59,992 bases of DNA from Clostridiales bacterium (GTDB taxonomy: Bacteria > Bacillota > Clostridia > Saccharofermentanales > Saccharofermentanaceae): NCBI GenBank assembly GCA_017428155.1, contig JAFRRJ010000006.1, forward strand, positions 1 through 59,992, written 5' to 3'. The translations under genes were made by a program, and so were the position numbers. Below, piece by piece: positions 17,532 through 25,578 of this stretch. The notes under the pieces were generated by a model. That model had not been told where the DNA came from, did no database searches, and was given only the letters and a program-made list of their open reading frames with translations. The first letter of the stretch is position 1. The number at the start of each line of letters is the position of its first letter.

Positions 17532-17938
17532 CAACAGAAAGATTCATTACCGAACTGTGCCAGATCTCAGGAACAGATCCTGACGGCATCTATATAAAGG
17601 GCCGTAAAGAAGGCTGGCTTGAAGCCGCAGATGAGGTCAGTAAAGACACTCAGATCACACGCAAAATTGCCGCGCGGATCATTCACATGTACCTTCTTAA
17701 AGTCCTTCATGTAAATGACCTTGATATCAGCGGAGCAAAAGAGCTAAAGGATCTTTACGACTGCCGTGTCTGCGCAAATCACATAGCGCAGGCATACATG
17801 CGCGGAATAATGAACGCAAAGGATCTTAAGCGTGACGGCGGATTTTTGTGGTTTGACCTCAACAGCACTGATGACGACGCGGAAGTTATGGCTCAGTTAT
17901 CGCGGTTATCTTCAATAGCTGACAGTTCTTTGATCTGA
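17528..17938 (+). CDS. Small protein of unknown function coupled to the alpha-galactosidase
   Basis: A 136-residue soluble protein. Its ATG overlaps the alpha-galactosidase stop (ATGA), so translation is probably coupled. The middle (ITRKIAARIIHMYLL, then DLYDCRVCANHIAQAYMRGIM) faintly resembles the TR...GIM pattern of an S-layer homology repeat, but there is no signal peptide, so I do not assign that family. Two cysteines are close together (YDCRVC). Its last 46 nt overlap the end of the convergent acyltransferase gene. Function is unknown; the coupling suggests a role alongside GH27. Confidence 0.65.
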   Translation: MTTERFITELCQISGTDPDGIYIKGRKEGWLEAADEVSKDTQITRKIAARIIHMYLLKVLHVNDLDISGAKELKDLYDCRVCANHIAQAYMRGIMNAKDLKRDGGFLWFDLNSTDDDAEVMAQLSRLSSIADSSLI

Positions 17939-19281
17939 GCTTCTTTTATCTCCTTCTTCAGCTCCTCATCATCCATGAATCTCGGAGCCGTGGAATACAC
18001 GGGTCTCTCCTTCCTCACGTATATAAGGTTCTGAACGGCATCCGTGATCTTCTGCTCGCCAACACCGAGGAGCACGCTCAGGATAATGACACCTACAGCA
18101 TATGCGAGGAGATTGTTATATTCACCTCCGAGATAGAAAGGTGATTCCTCCGTGTTATAGGACAGAAAGCGCAATATCGTGATGGCCGCAAGATTCATGA
18201 GATAGGTATGAAGCGAATATTTGCCGAAGAAACGGCTTACCGGATTGCTTACATAGAACTTCATGAGGAACATGAACAAGGTGAACGGGAAAACGAACAG
18301 CAGCGGGATCTGCATGAAGAATGTCACGATCTTATCGCCGATCTCAGGACCGGTCACGCCTTCGTAACATTCCGACCAGTAACCGAAGCGCGCCTGACCG
18401 TAAGAGGAAAGCATGTAAAGGCCTGCCGTAACGAGGAGCAGGATAAAGAACTTTAAGGCATATCTCTTCTTGAAGAAAGGCACGATCTTATTCTCGTATG
18501 TCGCGAAAATAAGACCCGTCAGGAATGCAGGTGCAGCATTGACCCACCATTCACCGTGGAACCAGAAGACATTCTCGAACATCCACCATTTTGCACTCAT
18601 CCAGCCTTCTTCCGTCATCCACCATCCGGGCTCGCCGACCCACCATACACGGTGTGCATAGAAGCAGCTTAAGATTCCAAGAGCAGCCATAAAAAGGAAT
18701 ATGATAACGAAGCTTACCGGGCGCTTTTTTATAAAGCGGAAGCAGAGATAGAAAGCTATATAAAGAAGTGCGAGTATTATCGGGAACCATGCATATCTGT
18801 TCATCATGGTGATTCCCGTAAAGTTAGTGACCCACTGCATCTTCTCGAACGGCCATTTGCAGATAAAGCAAATAAGACCATATATCAGAACATCGACATA
18901 AAAAGGAAGCACGATGGACTTGACGACCCTCTTGCCTATGAAGCCTTTGAGGTAATCCTTCTTGGTCTCAAAGCTCTTTATGAGACCGTACCCTGAACAG
19001 AAAAAGAATACCGCAACGAAGTAGACGCCTGCATTGAAGAACGGTGTCAGGACTTCTGACATCTGGAAAGCCTGCTCCTGTGAGATATGGTGAAGGATAA
19101 CGCCCATGGCAGCAAATCCGCGGACGGATTTCATTACGTCATAGCTTAAGAAATCCTCGTTGAATTCATTCTTTCTGCCGAATTTATTTTTCGCGCCCCA
19201 CACAAGAACGGCAGCGAAAAGAAGACACACTATACGGTCTAGTATTCTCCAGAATGAAACGCCTGCAAAGAAACCGAACAT
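17893..19281 (-). CDS. Membrane-bound acyltransferase (acyltransferase 3 family)
   Basis: A 462-residue protein with about ten to twelve membrane segments. The family's early motif RGFAAMGVILHHIS contains the catalytic-type His, followed by FFNAGVYFVAVFFFCSGYGLI. Such proteins transfer acetyl or other acyl groups to extracytoplasmic carbohydrates or lipids (OafA/YrhL type). A long aromatic Trp/Glu-rich loop (WWVGEPGWWMTEEGWM) lies mid-protein and is outside the usual family core. I place the start at ATG 19281, with AGGGG 7 nt upstream, rather than a TTG 18 nt earlier. It follows the sugar permease gene by 14 nt. Confidence 0.83.
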   Translation of the reverse strand: MFGFFAGVSFWRILDRIVCLLFAAVLVWGAKNKFGRKNEFNEDFLSYDVMKSVRGFAAMGVILHHISQEQAFQMSEVLTPFFNAGVYFVAVFFFCSGYGLIKSFETKKDYLKGFIGKRVVKSIVLPFYVDVLIYGLICFICKWPFEKMQWVTNFTGITMMNRYAWFPIILALLYIAFYLCFRFIKKRPVSFVIIFLFMAALGILSCFYAHRVWWVGEPGWWMTEEGWMSAKWWMFENVFWFHGEWWVNAAPAFLTGLIFATYENKIVPFFKKRYALKFFILLLVTAGLYMLSSYGQARFGYWSECYEGVTGPEIGDKIVTFFMQIPLLFVFPFTLFMFLMKFYVSNPVSRFFGKYSLHTYLMNLAAITILRFLSYNTEESPFYLGGEYNNLLAYAVGVIILSVLLGVGEQKITDAVQNLIYVRKERPVYSTAPRFMDDEELKKEIKEAQIKELSAIEDNRDN

Positions 19282-19295
19282 ATCCTTACCCCTGA

Positions 19296-20297
19296 TCAAT
19301 TAGCGCTAAGGCGCTTCTTTTCTTCCCAGCGCTCTTTTCTTCTTAACTTCTTTATCTGCGCCTCATCCTTATCCCTGATGAAAATGAAGTATACGACAGC
19401 GGCAATTGCACCGTATATGCAGAGCATGACAAGGCTTGCCGCAGAAGCCCTGTCGTAGATATATGAGCCCATGAACGCCTGGTTCTCGACATACATCATG
19501 AGCGTGAGATTTCTCCTGAATGTATCAAAAGCTCCGAACATGCTCGGGATATCGACCATGCCCAGACCGTCAATAATGGATACAACGGTAATAAAGAACA
19601 TCATCGGCTTCATGCACGGAAGCGTGATGCGGAAAAAAGTCTGTATCCTGTTCGCCCCGTCCATCTCGGCAGCTTCAAATATCTCCACGGAAATACCCGT
19701 AATACCGGCAACCGCATAGATAAAGATAAGACCGAAATGCACGATGATGCTTACCACAATGATGAAGAACGGCATCGATGTAAAGAATTCAATGTCTTTC
19801 TCGGTGATTCCGAAGCCGTTCATCATGGCAGCCATCATTACAAATCCGGCAGTGGTGCCGACAACCATGATCATGTGATTTAGAAGGACCATGCCTGATC
19901 CGGATCCCGCTACGATCCTCGGGAAGATAAAAGCAGATCTGAAGATCTTTCTTCCCTTGATCTTTAATCTTCTGTCAGTCATGACCGCAGCAAGCCAGAA
20001 AGCCAGGATCCATTCGGGGATCATCTCGGCTATCCAGAAAAACAGCGTGTTCCTTAATGCGTCACGGAAAGATCCGGACTTGAATACCTCAGCAAAATTG
20101 CGGTACCAGGGTTCACCGATTAATGGCAGGAATTTGGGATCGTAATTGCCAACCTGATTCTTCAGGTCGCAGAAAGCATAATAGCAGGTGCTTGCCATAG
20201 GAACGAAATGGAATACCAGGAATAAAACGACAAAAGGGATAACAAAGATGTATCCCCATTTAGAATACCGTTTTTCCATCTCGAGTTTCTTACTCAT
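19296..20297 (-). CDS. Sugar ABC transporter permease, MalF type
   Basis: A 333-residue inner-membrane permease with six membrane segments and the EAA loop FEAAEMDGANRIQTFFRITLPCMKPM, which docks the ATPase. It belongs to the binding-protein-dependent carbohydrate permeases. I place the start at ATG 20297, with AAGGGG upstream. A longer frame from 20336 adds a short Arg-rich stretch without a ribosome site. Its partner permease is encoded on the opposite strand at 20529. No binding protein or ATPase gene is nearby, so these must be supplied from elsewhere. Confidence 0.9.
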   Translation of the reverse strand: MSKKLEMEKRYSKWGYIFVIPFVVLFLVFHFVPMASTCYYAFCDLKNQVGNYDPKFLPLIGEPWYRNFAEVFKSGSFRDALRNTLFFWIAEMIPEWILAFWLAAVMTDRRLKIKGRKIFRSAFIFPRIVAGSGSGMVLLNHMIMVVGTTAGFVMMAAMMNGFGITEKDIEFFTSMPFFIIVVSIIVHFGLIFIYAVAGITGISVEIFEAAEMDGANRIQTFFRITLPCMKPMMFFITVVSIIDGLGMVDIPSMFGAFDTFRRNLTLMMYVENQAFMGSYIYDRASAASLVMLCIYGAIAAVVYFIFIRDKDEAQIKKLRRKERWEEKKRLSAN

Positions 20298-20528
20298 GCT
20301 GCCCCTTATTCTGCGCGGACGCCGTGGTCCGGTCATAATACATGAGCCTATTATATAGTTTTACTTAAAACAGCAACAATGACGTTTTTGATAATATCTG
20401 TCATCGAGATTTGTAGCCTTGCCCTAAATTATTCAATAGACTTGACCCGTGTTTTTCTGTATCCTCTGTGATAGGAAAAAGGCTGTATTTATTCAGCTGT
20501 ACGGGAAAAGGGGCTCAGATCAGGCTAT

Positions 20529-21356
20529 ATGAGTACGGGTATACCGGCCATCAAAAGAAAAGATTTTACCTTAAAGATCGTTACTTATGTCATATCGGTC
20601 GCTTTGGTTTATATTATGATCTACCCCTTTATAGGTCTTCTTATCGGAGATTTCGGGATCGATCCCGAGAATGTGAACCAGTCCCAAATGATGTTCCTGA
20701 TGCCCGATGCCAAGAACCTCGTTAAGTATTGGAAAGAATTCATTCTTTTCTTCGATTCATCTGCTTTTACCGGCTTTAAGAATTCAATGATCGTATCGTG
20801 CACAAGCACGGTGTTCTGCATGTATTGTTCGGCGATCACCGCATATGCACTTACAGCTTACGAATGGAAGCTCCGGCAGGCCCTGGATAAAGCGATACTC
20901 ATTATCGTCATGCTTCCGAGCACTGTCGCCGTAGTCGGTTTTTATCAGCTGGTCTGGAAGCTTCACATGATCAACAGGCTTTCCATGCTGATCTTCCCCG
21001 CCATCGCTTCACCTGTCACTATCCTGTTCATGAGATTATATCTGAAGTCCACTTTCTCCAAGGAGATAGTTGAATCAGCCAGGATCGACGGTGCAGGAGA
21101 ATTCCGGATCTTCAACCAGATCATCCTCCCTCTTCTTAAGCCCGCCATCGGTACCCAGGCGATCTTCGTTTTTACTACCACATGGAACGATATAATGGTT
21201 CCGGGCATAATTCTCATCAGAGCCGAGAAAAGGACTCTGCCGGTCATTAACGGCAGCAGCCCCCAGCTTTTGAACTTCCTTCCACCCTTGATCCTTTTCG
21301 CGTTCCTGCAAAGATATATCGTGGAAGGAATTACCCTCGGAAGCGTAAAGAATTAA
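20529..21356 (+). CDS. Sugar ABC transporter permease, MalG type
   Basis: A 275-residue permease with six membrane segments. The EAA loop is VESARIDGAGEFRIFNQIILPLLKPA and the C-terminus is the usual QRYIVEGITLGSVKN of the MalG group. It pairs with the MalF-type permease encoded divergently 231 bp away. Head-to-head arrangement of the two permeases is unusual, since they normally lie in tandem. The ribosome site before this ATG is weak; AAAAGGGG lies about 20 nt upstream. The gene converges on the GNAT gene. Confidence 0.9.
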   Translation: MSTGIPAIKRKDFTLKIVTYVISVALVYIMIYPFIGLLIGDFGIDPENVNQSQMMFLMPDAKNLVKYWKEFILFFDSSAFTGFKNSMIVSCTSTVFCMYCSAITAYALTAYEWKLRQALDKAILIIVMLPSTVAVVGFYQLVWKLHMINRLSMLIFPAIASPVTILFMRLYLKSTFSKEIVESARIDGAGEFRIFNQIILPLLKPAIGTQAIFVFTTTWNDIMVPGIILIRAEKRTLPVINGSSPQLLNFLPPLILFAFLQRYIVEGITLGSVKN

Positions 21357-21369
21357 AGAGTTTTAATCC

Positions 21370-21891
21370 TTAAAGCTCAAAAGTATAAAAGGATTCGGGA
21401 TAACCCACATTCAGCACCACAAAATCCTGTTCATGGCCGGATAAGACCCCACCCCATGATTCATACACCTTCCGTGCTTTAGCATTGTCCTTCAGAACGC
21501 CTACCACGAACCGGTCTGCATTCTTCTCTCTTGCCCATTTTGTGAATATATCCTTAAGTGCCGTGCCTATTCCCATACCCTGATATTCAGGATACACATA
21601 AAGCGCTACCAGATCGGCATAGTTATTCCTGAAGTATTCATAATCAGAATCGAGAGTCCCGTACATAAGACCGGCTATCTTCCCGTCACATTCGGCCACA
21701 TAGGCGATCTTTCTGTCGCCTGAGAATTTCTCTTCGGTAAAACCTCCTGCTTTGGCTTCTATGTTTTTCTCGCGCTCATCGAAAACTTCTTCAGGGAAAA
21801 TATGTCCATACGCTGACCGCCATACCTTGCTTAAAAGCGTATACCATTCATAGCCGTCCTCTTTGCGTATCTTCCTGTAATTAATGTCCAT
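21370..21891 (-). CDS. GNAT family N-acetyltransferase
   Basis: A 173-residue acetyl-CoA-dependent acetyltransferase. The acetyl-CoA binding motif is YVYPEYQGMGIGTALKDIF (RxxGxG/A type, with Gln in place of the first Arg). It is preceded by IAGLMYGTLD and followed by VGVLKDNAKARKVYESWG, which are motifs A and B of the superfamily. Substrate is not readable. It is the distal gene of a run with DUF3021, LytTR and CPBP genes, 6 nt after the DUF3021 stop. Confidence 0.88.
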   Translation of the reverse strand: MDINYRKIRKEDGYEWYTLLSKVWRSAYGHIFPEEVFDEREKNIEAKAGGFTEEKFSGDRKIAYVAECDGKIAGLMYGTLDSDYEYFRNNYADLVALYVYPEYQGMGIGTALKDIFTKWAREKNADRFVVGVLKDNAKARKVYESWGGVLSGHEQDFVVLNVGYPESFYTFEL

Positions 21892-21897
21892 ACCGTT

Positions 21898-22329
21898 TTA
21901 TTCCGTTTCCGGGTTATCACTTATCTTAGTGAGTTTACCGGAACTCTCCTTCTTATTTATATGCTCGTTGATATACCTGATATCTCTTCTGACCTTTAAA
22001 GCATCGATTGCAAATGCAAGGACAAGTACGATTCCGACATAGATAAATGCCATCCAGAAATTGCTCGGGAAGAACCAGCCCGCGATAAAGCCGAACAGCA
22101 TGACTATCCCTGAGAATACAAAGTATTTGACGATATAGCTTATCACCATGGGCATCGTAAAATATTCGTCGAAGAGATAATTACATACCGCAATGATCAA
22201 TGCCAGACCGAACAACAGAAGCACCAGCAGGATCTCTGCCGTGATGCCCGACCAGATTATCGAGCAGGCAAAGACCGCAAGTATCATCAGAGCAGCAAGT
22301 ATGCATGTGTCTTGAAGTATCTTTCTCAT
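21898..22329 (-). CDS. DUF3021 membrane protein
   Basis: A 143-residue protein with four hydrophobic segments, matching the DUF3021 pattern (CNYLFDEYFTMP between helices, basic C-terminal tail). DUF3021 genes are typically paired with single-domain LytTR regulators, as here: the LytTR gene ends 7 nt upstream. The membrane partner is thought to modulate the regulator by holding it at the membrane. GAGG precedes the ATG. Confidence 0.82.
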   Translation of the reverse strand: MRKILQDTCILAALMILAVFACSIIWSGITAEILLVLLLFGLALIIAVCNYLFDEYFTMPMVISYIVKYFVFSGIVMLFGFIAGWFFPSNFWMAFIYVGIVLVLAFAIDALKVRRDIRYINEHINKKESSGKLTKISDNPETE

Positions 22330-22336
22330 ATTATCC

Positions 22337-22765
22337 TCAGAAACATTTCTTTATATCGCGCAGATATTTGCGTGAGACGATCAGGTGTTCGCCGTTATCG
22401 AGCGACGCCTCAAGATGACTGTTCTTAAGCTGGCGGATGCCTGTCAGGTGCGCCGTATTCATGATGCAGGTCCGGGAGATACGGACAAAACCGGAACCGT
22501 CCGTAAGCTTTTCGAGCGCGGATGAGGATAAATCAAGACGGTACACGTCATGCTCCGTATACAGGAAAAGCTTCCTGTCGACGCTCTCGAGATAATAGAC
22601 ATCAGATGCCGCAATGCGGATCTGCCTGTCATCCGAGACCGCGCAGAAACTTACATCCAGGCTCTCGATCCTCTGGATCAGCCTTTCTACGGGGTCCGTG
22701 TATTCCGGATATTCTATTGTCACCGTGAGAGGTTTTCCCTCCACCTGTCTGGTTACTATCTGCAT
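22337..22765 (-). CDS. LytTR-family DNA-binding regulator
   Basis: A 142-residue stand-alone LytTR regulator. Residues about 40-140 form the DNA-binding fold: IRIAASDVYYLESVDRKLFL, then FVRISRTCIMNTAHL and the final LIVSRKYLRDIKK. There is no receiver domain; residues 1-35 form a short beta/helical lead. Stand-alone LytTR proteins with DUF3021 partners commonly regulate their own operon. The ATG directly abuts the CPBP stop codon (TAA-ATG), so expression is tied to the CPBP gene. Confidence 0.9.
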   Translation of the reverse strand: MQIVTRQVEGKPLTVTIEYPEYTDPVERLIQRIESLDVSFCAVSDDRQIRIAASDVYYLESVDRKLFLYTEHDVYRLDLSSSALEKLTDGSGFVRISRTCIMNTAHLTGIRQLKNSHLEASLDNGEHLIVSRKYLRDIKKCF

Positions 22766-23641
22766 TTACTCGTTCTTATCCTGCTGCCTGATGCTTTCTA
22801 TGACCGCAACTGTCTCCGCCCTGAACTTCTTTGAACAAACAGCGAAAACTGCCACGCCCAGGAAGAATAACATGTTTGTATATCTGATAAGCATGCTTAT
22901 CTCCGTCGTATAAGAAGATAATAACTGACTTCCGATCAAATTGCTAAACATATGGACCAACGCGCCGGCTAAGATGCTCCGTCCCGTCTTTATGTATACA
23001 AATGATACGAAGACACTAAGCAGCATGACACTCGGAATAAACATGACTGCATGGAAGACGGAATCCTTAAGAAGGTTATACTGAGCCTGACCAGGCGTAA
23101 AATACCACGGCAGATGCCATATAGCCCAAATGAATCCGAGAAAAAGCGACCCTTTCAAGAAGCCGAATCTGACCAGCAGCCTGTCAAGAGCATAGCCGCG
23201 CCAGCCGAACTCCTCATTAAGGGGACCTGATATCAAAGACAGCAAAAGGACAAGAAAGATGTTCAGCGGGTTAGCTGCAACCGCCTTGATATAATCCATT
23301 CCGGGCATCTCAAATCCGAACAGCCCTACGCCTGCTGCGACACTTATAAAAGACAGTAATGCAAAGACTGCAATAGTGATCAAAGGCCATTTAAGTCCTG
23401 CCTTCCTCAGGCTGAAGCAGCGCCTGAAATAGTCCTTCCGCTTGTCCTTAGGATACGTAAGAAACACCAGGAACAGCGCAGCTACCGAAGGTGCTCCTCC
23501 TCCGAAATAGAACACGAACGTTCCTGCACCCGTCCCCGTAAAACCGAACACGACCGGAATAAATCCGCATATCCAGGTCCAGGCAAGAGTAAGTGCAAAG
23601 AACAGCACCAAATATTTAGTCGACATCCAGTTTTTCCTCAT
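22766..23641 (-). CDS. CPBP family intramembrane metalloprotease
   Basis: A 291-residue protein with about eight membrane segments. The CPBP (Rce1/Abi-like) motifs are all present: NEEFGWRGYAL (EExxxR, motif 1), FIWAIWHLPWYF (FxxxH, motif 2), and HMFSNLIGS (motif 3). In bacteria this family is linked to peptide maturation, bacteriocin immunity and membrane-protein cleavage; the substrate here is unknown. I use the second ATG because AGGAGG lies 7 nt upstream of it and only 1 nt from the first. It heads the LytTR/DUF3021/GNAT run. Confidence 0.92.
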   Translation of the reverse strand: MRKNWMSTKYLVLFFALTLAWTWICGFIPVVFGFTGTGAGTFVFYFGGGAPSVAALFLVFLTYPKDKRKDYFRRCFSLRKAGLKWPLITIAVFALLSFISVAAGVGLFGFEMPGMDYIKAVAANPLNIFLVLLLSLISGPLNEEFGWRGYALDRLLVRFGFLKGSLFLGFIWAIWHLPWYFTPGQAQYNLLKDSVFHAVMFIPSVMLLSVFVSFVYIKTGRSILAGALVHMFSNLIGSQLLSSYTTEISMLIRYTNMLFFLGVAVFAVCSKKFRAETVAVIESIRQQDKNE

Positions 23642-23854
23642 TGGCATACCTCCTGTCAGTCCGAGTCTAACGGAAGGATATGACCGTTTCCATATGAGTT
23701 AACGGATAGTGCAAATAACAGTGCCTGAAGTGCAACATTACCAGCCAGGCGAGAACCTGTCTGTCCGGGAAATATTCATCCCAGATATTTCTCGGCCTCA
23801 TATCCGTCAAACGGATAATTGAATTCATCTTTCAACATCATATCTATGAATTTC

Positions 23855-24649
23855 TCAAGTCTGATGCTTTTCAAGATAATTCTCATATGCTTCATCTATA
23901 TGCACCTTAAATGCATCATAGTCTTCCCAACGGAACGGGAAACCATATAGTTCGGCGTTAAGCGTTTCTTTTGCAAACTCCCGCACCTCATCCTCATACG
24001 ATTTTTTATAGTATTCAATAACAAAAGCTCTGGCTTTCTTCTTTATTGAATCCTCCATAAAGTATCCTTCGTATGATTCCAGATAATCCGTAGGAAGCTC
24101 TTCACGGCGCTTGATCCGGGATACATACGCTTTGGCTTCTATAGCGTCATCCTCATCAAGCTCCTTAGACGGCTGATATAAACCCTTCTCAATGATCCAC
24201 ATGAGAAGATAGGCAAAATCATCATATGAATACTGCCATATGATCGCTTCATCTTCCTTGGAAAGTTTATTTTCTTTTTTACCGGTCTGACTGCAATACA
24301 ACCCGCGCGCTATATCATATGTGAAGCCTTTGTTTTTATATAGCGGGTCAGCAAATACAGTTGAAGATACCGGGCGCGTCCTCTCTATTTCAAGACGCTT
24401 TTTATATCCTTTATTCTCTCTGATCAGGCTATATGCAAATACTTCGAGAATTACAGCGAAAAACATTATTACGCCAAACAGATATAATCCGACCTTGATA
24501 AGGCCGATAACAGCTCCTGCAATGATCGCGATTGCAAAGATCTGAATGATCACTACAGCAACAAGATTTCTCTTTATCAGTGATTCGAGCTTTCTGACTT
24601 CGGTGTTAACCGACTTATCTGCATTACCGGATGTTTGCTTCATATCCAT
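23855..24649 (-). CDS. Membrane protein with two N-terminal helices, unknown
   Basis: A 264-residue protein. Residues about 30-75 contain two closely spaced hydrophobic segments (LVAVVIIQIFAIAII and LIKVGLYLFGVIMFF). The rest is a charged soluble region with many Glu, Lys and Tyr residues and no metal or nucleotide motif that I recognise. The start region has ATG at 24649 and 24643, with no strong ribosome site to decide. It lies between the zinc-ribbon gene (57 nt upstream) and the CPBP operon. The gap 23648-23854 downstream contains no clear gene. Confidence 0.65.
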   Translation of the reverse strand: MDMKQTSGNADKSVNTEVRKLESLIKRNLVAVVIIQIFAIAIIAGAVIGLIKVGLYLFGVIMFFAVILEVFAYSLIRENKGYKKRLEIERTRPVSSTVFADPLYKNKGFTYDIARGLYCSQTGKKENKLSKEDEAIIWQYSYDDFAYLLMWIIEKGLYQPSKELDEDDAIEAKAYVSRIKRREELPTDYLESYEGYFMEDSIKKKARAFVIEYYKKSYEDEVREFAKETLNAELYGFPFRWEDYDAFKVHIDEAYENYLEKHQT

Positions 24650-24706
24650 ATACCAACCGTGTTAGAAAAACAGTTATCCCCCATCTTCTTAGTCATTTGC
24701 TGCTGA

Positions 24707-25141
24707 TTACATTATCAGTGTACGCAAAACCACTCCCGCTGTACGTGCATACGATTTGGCCTCCTCGGCTTTGGCCAGATATCTGGTAACACCCGGAATG
24801 GTAATTACGAACAGCATAAAAACACTAAGACCTAATCCGGTAACCGAAAGGATCAGCCCGGCAACTGCAACACCTTTGGCACGTGCATTTTTCTTTAAGA
24901 TACCGGCTATCGAAAAGAGCACACCCGCAACTCCCGTGAAGAACGGAATACCGGGAAACCAGCAAAATACCAAAGTAAGTATTCCCATTACAAGCCCGCC
25001 TGCGGCTATTCCGTTGGGACGCTTCTCAGGTTCAGGTTCAACGGCGGGAGCAGGCGCATTAGGGTCCGGCACAGGTGCTCCGCAGTTGGAACAGACTGTG
25101 CGCTTACTTGGAATATATGAACCGCATTTATTGCAATACAT
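24707..25141 (-). CDS. Zinc-ribbon DUF4190 membrane protein
   Basis: A 144-residue third member of the zinc-ribbon/DUF4190 family in this window. The ribbon is CNKCG/CSNCG (residues 3-20), followed by a short Pro/Ala/Glu linker (22-42) and two membrane helices with GIAAGGLVMGILTLVF and AKGVAVAGLILSVTG. Compared with the genes at 5791 and 6940 the low-complexity linker is almost gone. GAGG lies upstream of the ATG. Function is unknown. Confidence 0.82.
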   Translation of the reverse strand: MYCNKCGSYIPSKRTVCSNCGAPVPDPNAPAPAVEPEPEKRPNGIAAGGLVMGILTLVFCWFPGIPFFTGVAGVLFSIAGILKKNARAKGVAVAGLILSVTGLGLSVFMLFVITIPGVTRYLAKAEEAKSYARTAGVVLRTLIM

Positions 25142-25211
25142 AAGTGCCTCCTATCTCCGGTTGGGATTAAACTGCATTGGAAAGAGTTTTCTTTATTCTG
25201 CTATCAAATCT

Positions 25212-25553
25212 TTACCCTCGCAATATATTTACACACACTGCATAATCCGTTTGTTTCACATAATCAGCCTGACCGTTCTCGGTTCTTTTTAATCCTTTAT
25301 CAGTTTTCTCGTAAATGATAAAAACATTATCGTTCAAATTGACCGTGACTTTATCTGCATGAGCGATCGTATACTTGTCAGGAGCAGACTGAATGTTTAC
25401 GGGATTATCGATACTGACTTCCATATCATCAAGAACGATTCTAATCCGGCCGTCTTTTTCTTCAATAGACTTTAAGCAGTATACATTGTCGCATGGTCTT
25501 CCGATCCATTCGCCATAGAAGGTAATGTAACACTGCTTATTCACTTCATACAT
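25212..25553 (-). CDS. Small beta-rich protein, unknown
   Basis: A 113-residue protein with alternating hydrophobic and polar residues that suggest a small beta-barrel or sandwich (QCYITFYGEWIG, IRIVLDDMEVSI, NVFIIYEKT). It has no membrane segment. GAGG is about 11 nt before the ATG. It starts 25 nt after the kinase gene stop and may be cotranscribed with it. I recognise no family. It is one of several small single-gene orphans in the 25-46 kb region. Confidence 0.55.
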   Translation of the reverse strand: MYEVNKQCYITFYGEWIGRPCDNVYCLKSIEEKDGRIRIVLDDMEVSIDNPVNIQSAPDKYTIAHADKVTVNLNDNVFIIYEKTDKGLKRTENGQADYVKQTDYAVCVNILRG

Positions 25554-25578
25554 GGATCTAAATCCTCATTTACTGGGT

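Noticed and set aside
17893..17938. Overlapping ends of the small gene and the acyltransferase gene as a sign of a misassigned gene
   Set aside because: A 46-bp tail overlap between converging genes is not rare, and both frames have other support.
20442..20465. A promoter with TTGACC before the MalG-type gene
   Set aside because: The hexamer is good, but the next -10-like sequence (TATCCT) is only 12 bp away, too close for a standard promoter.
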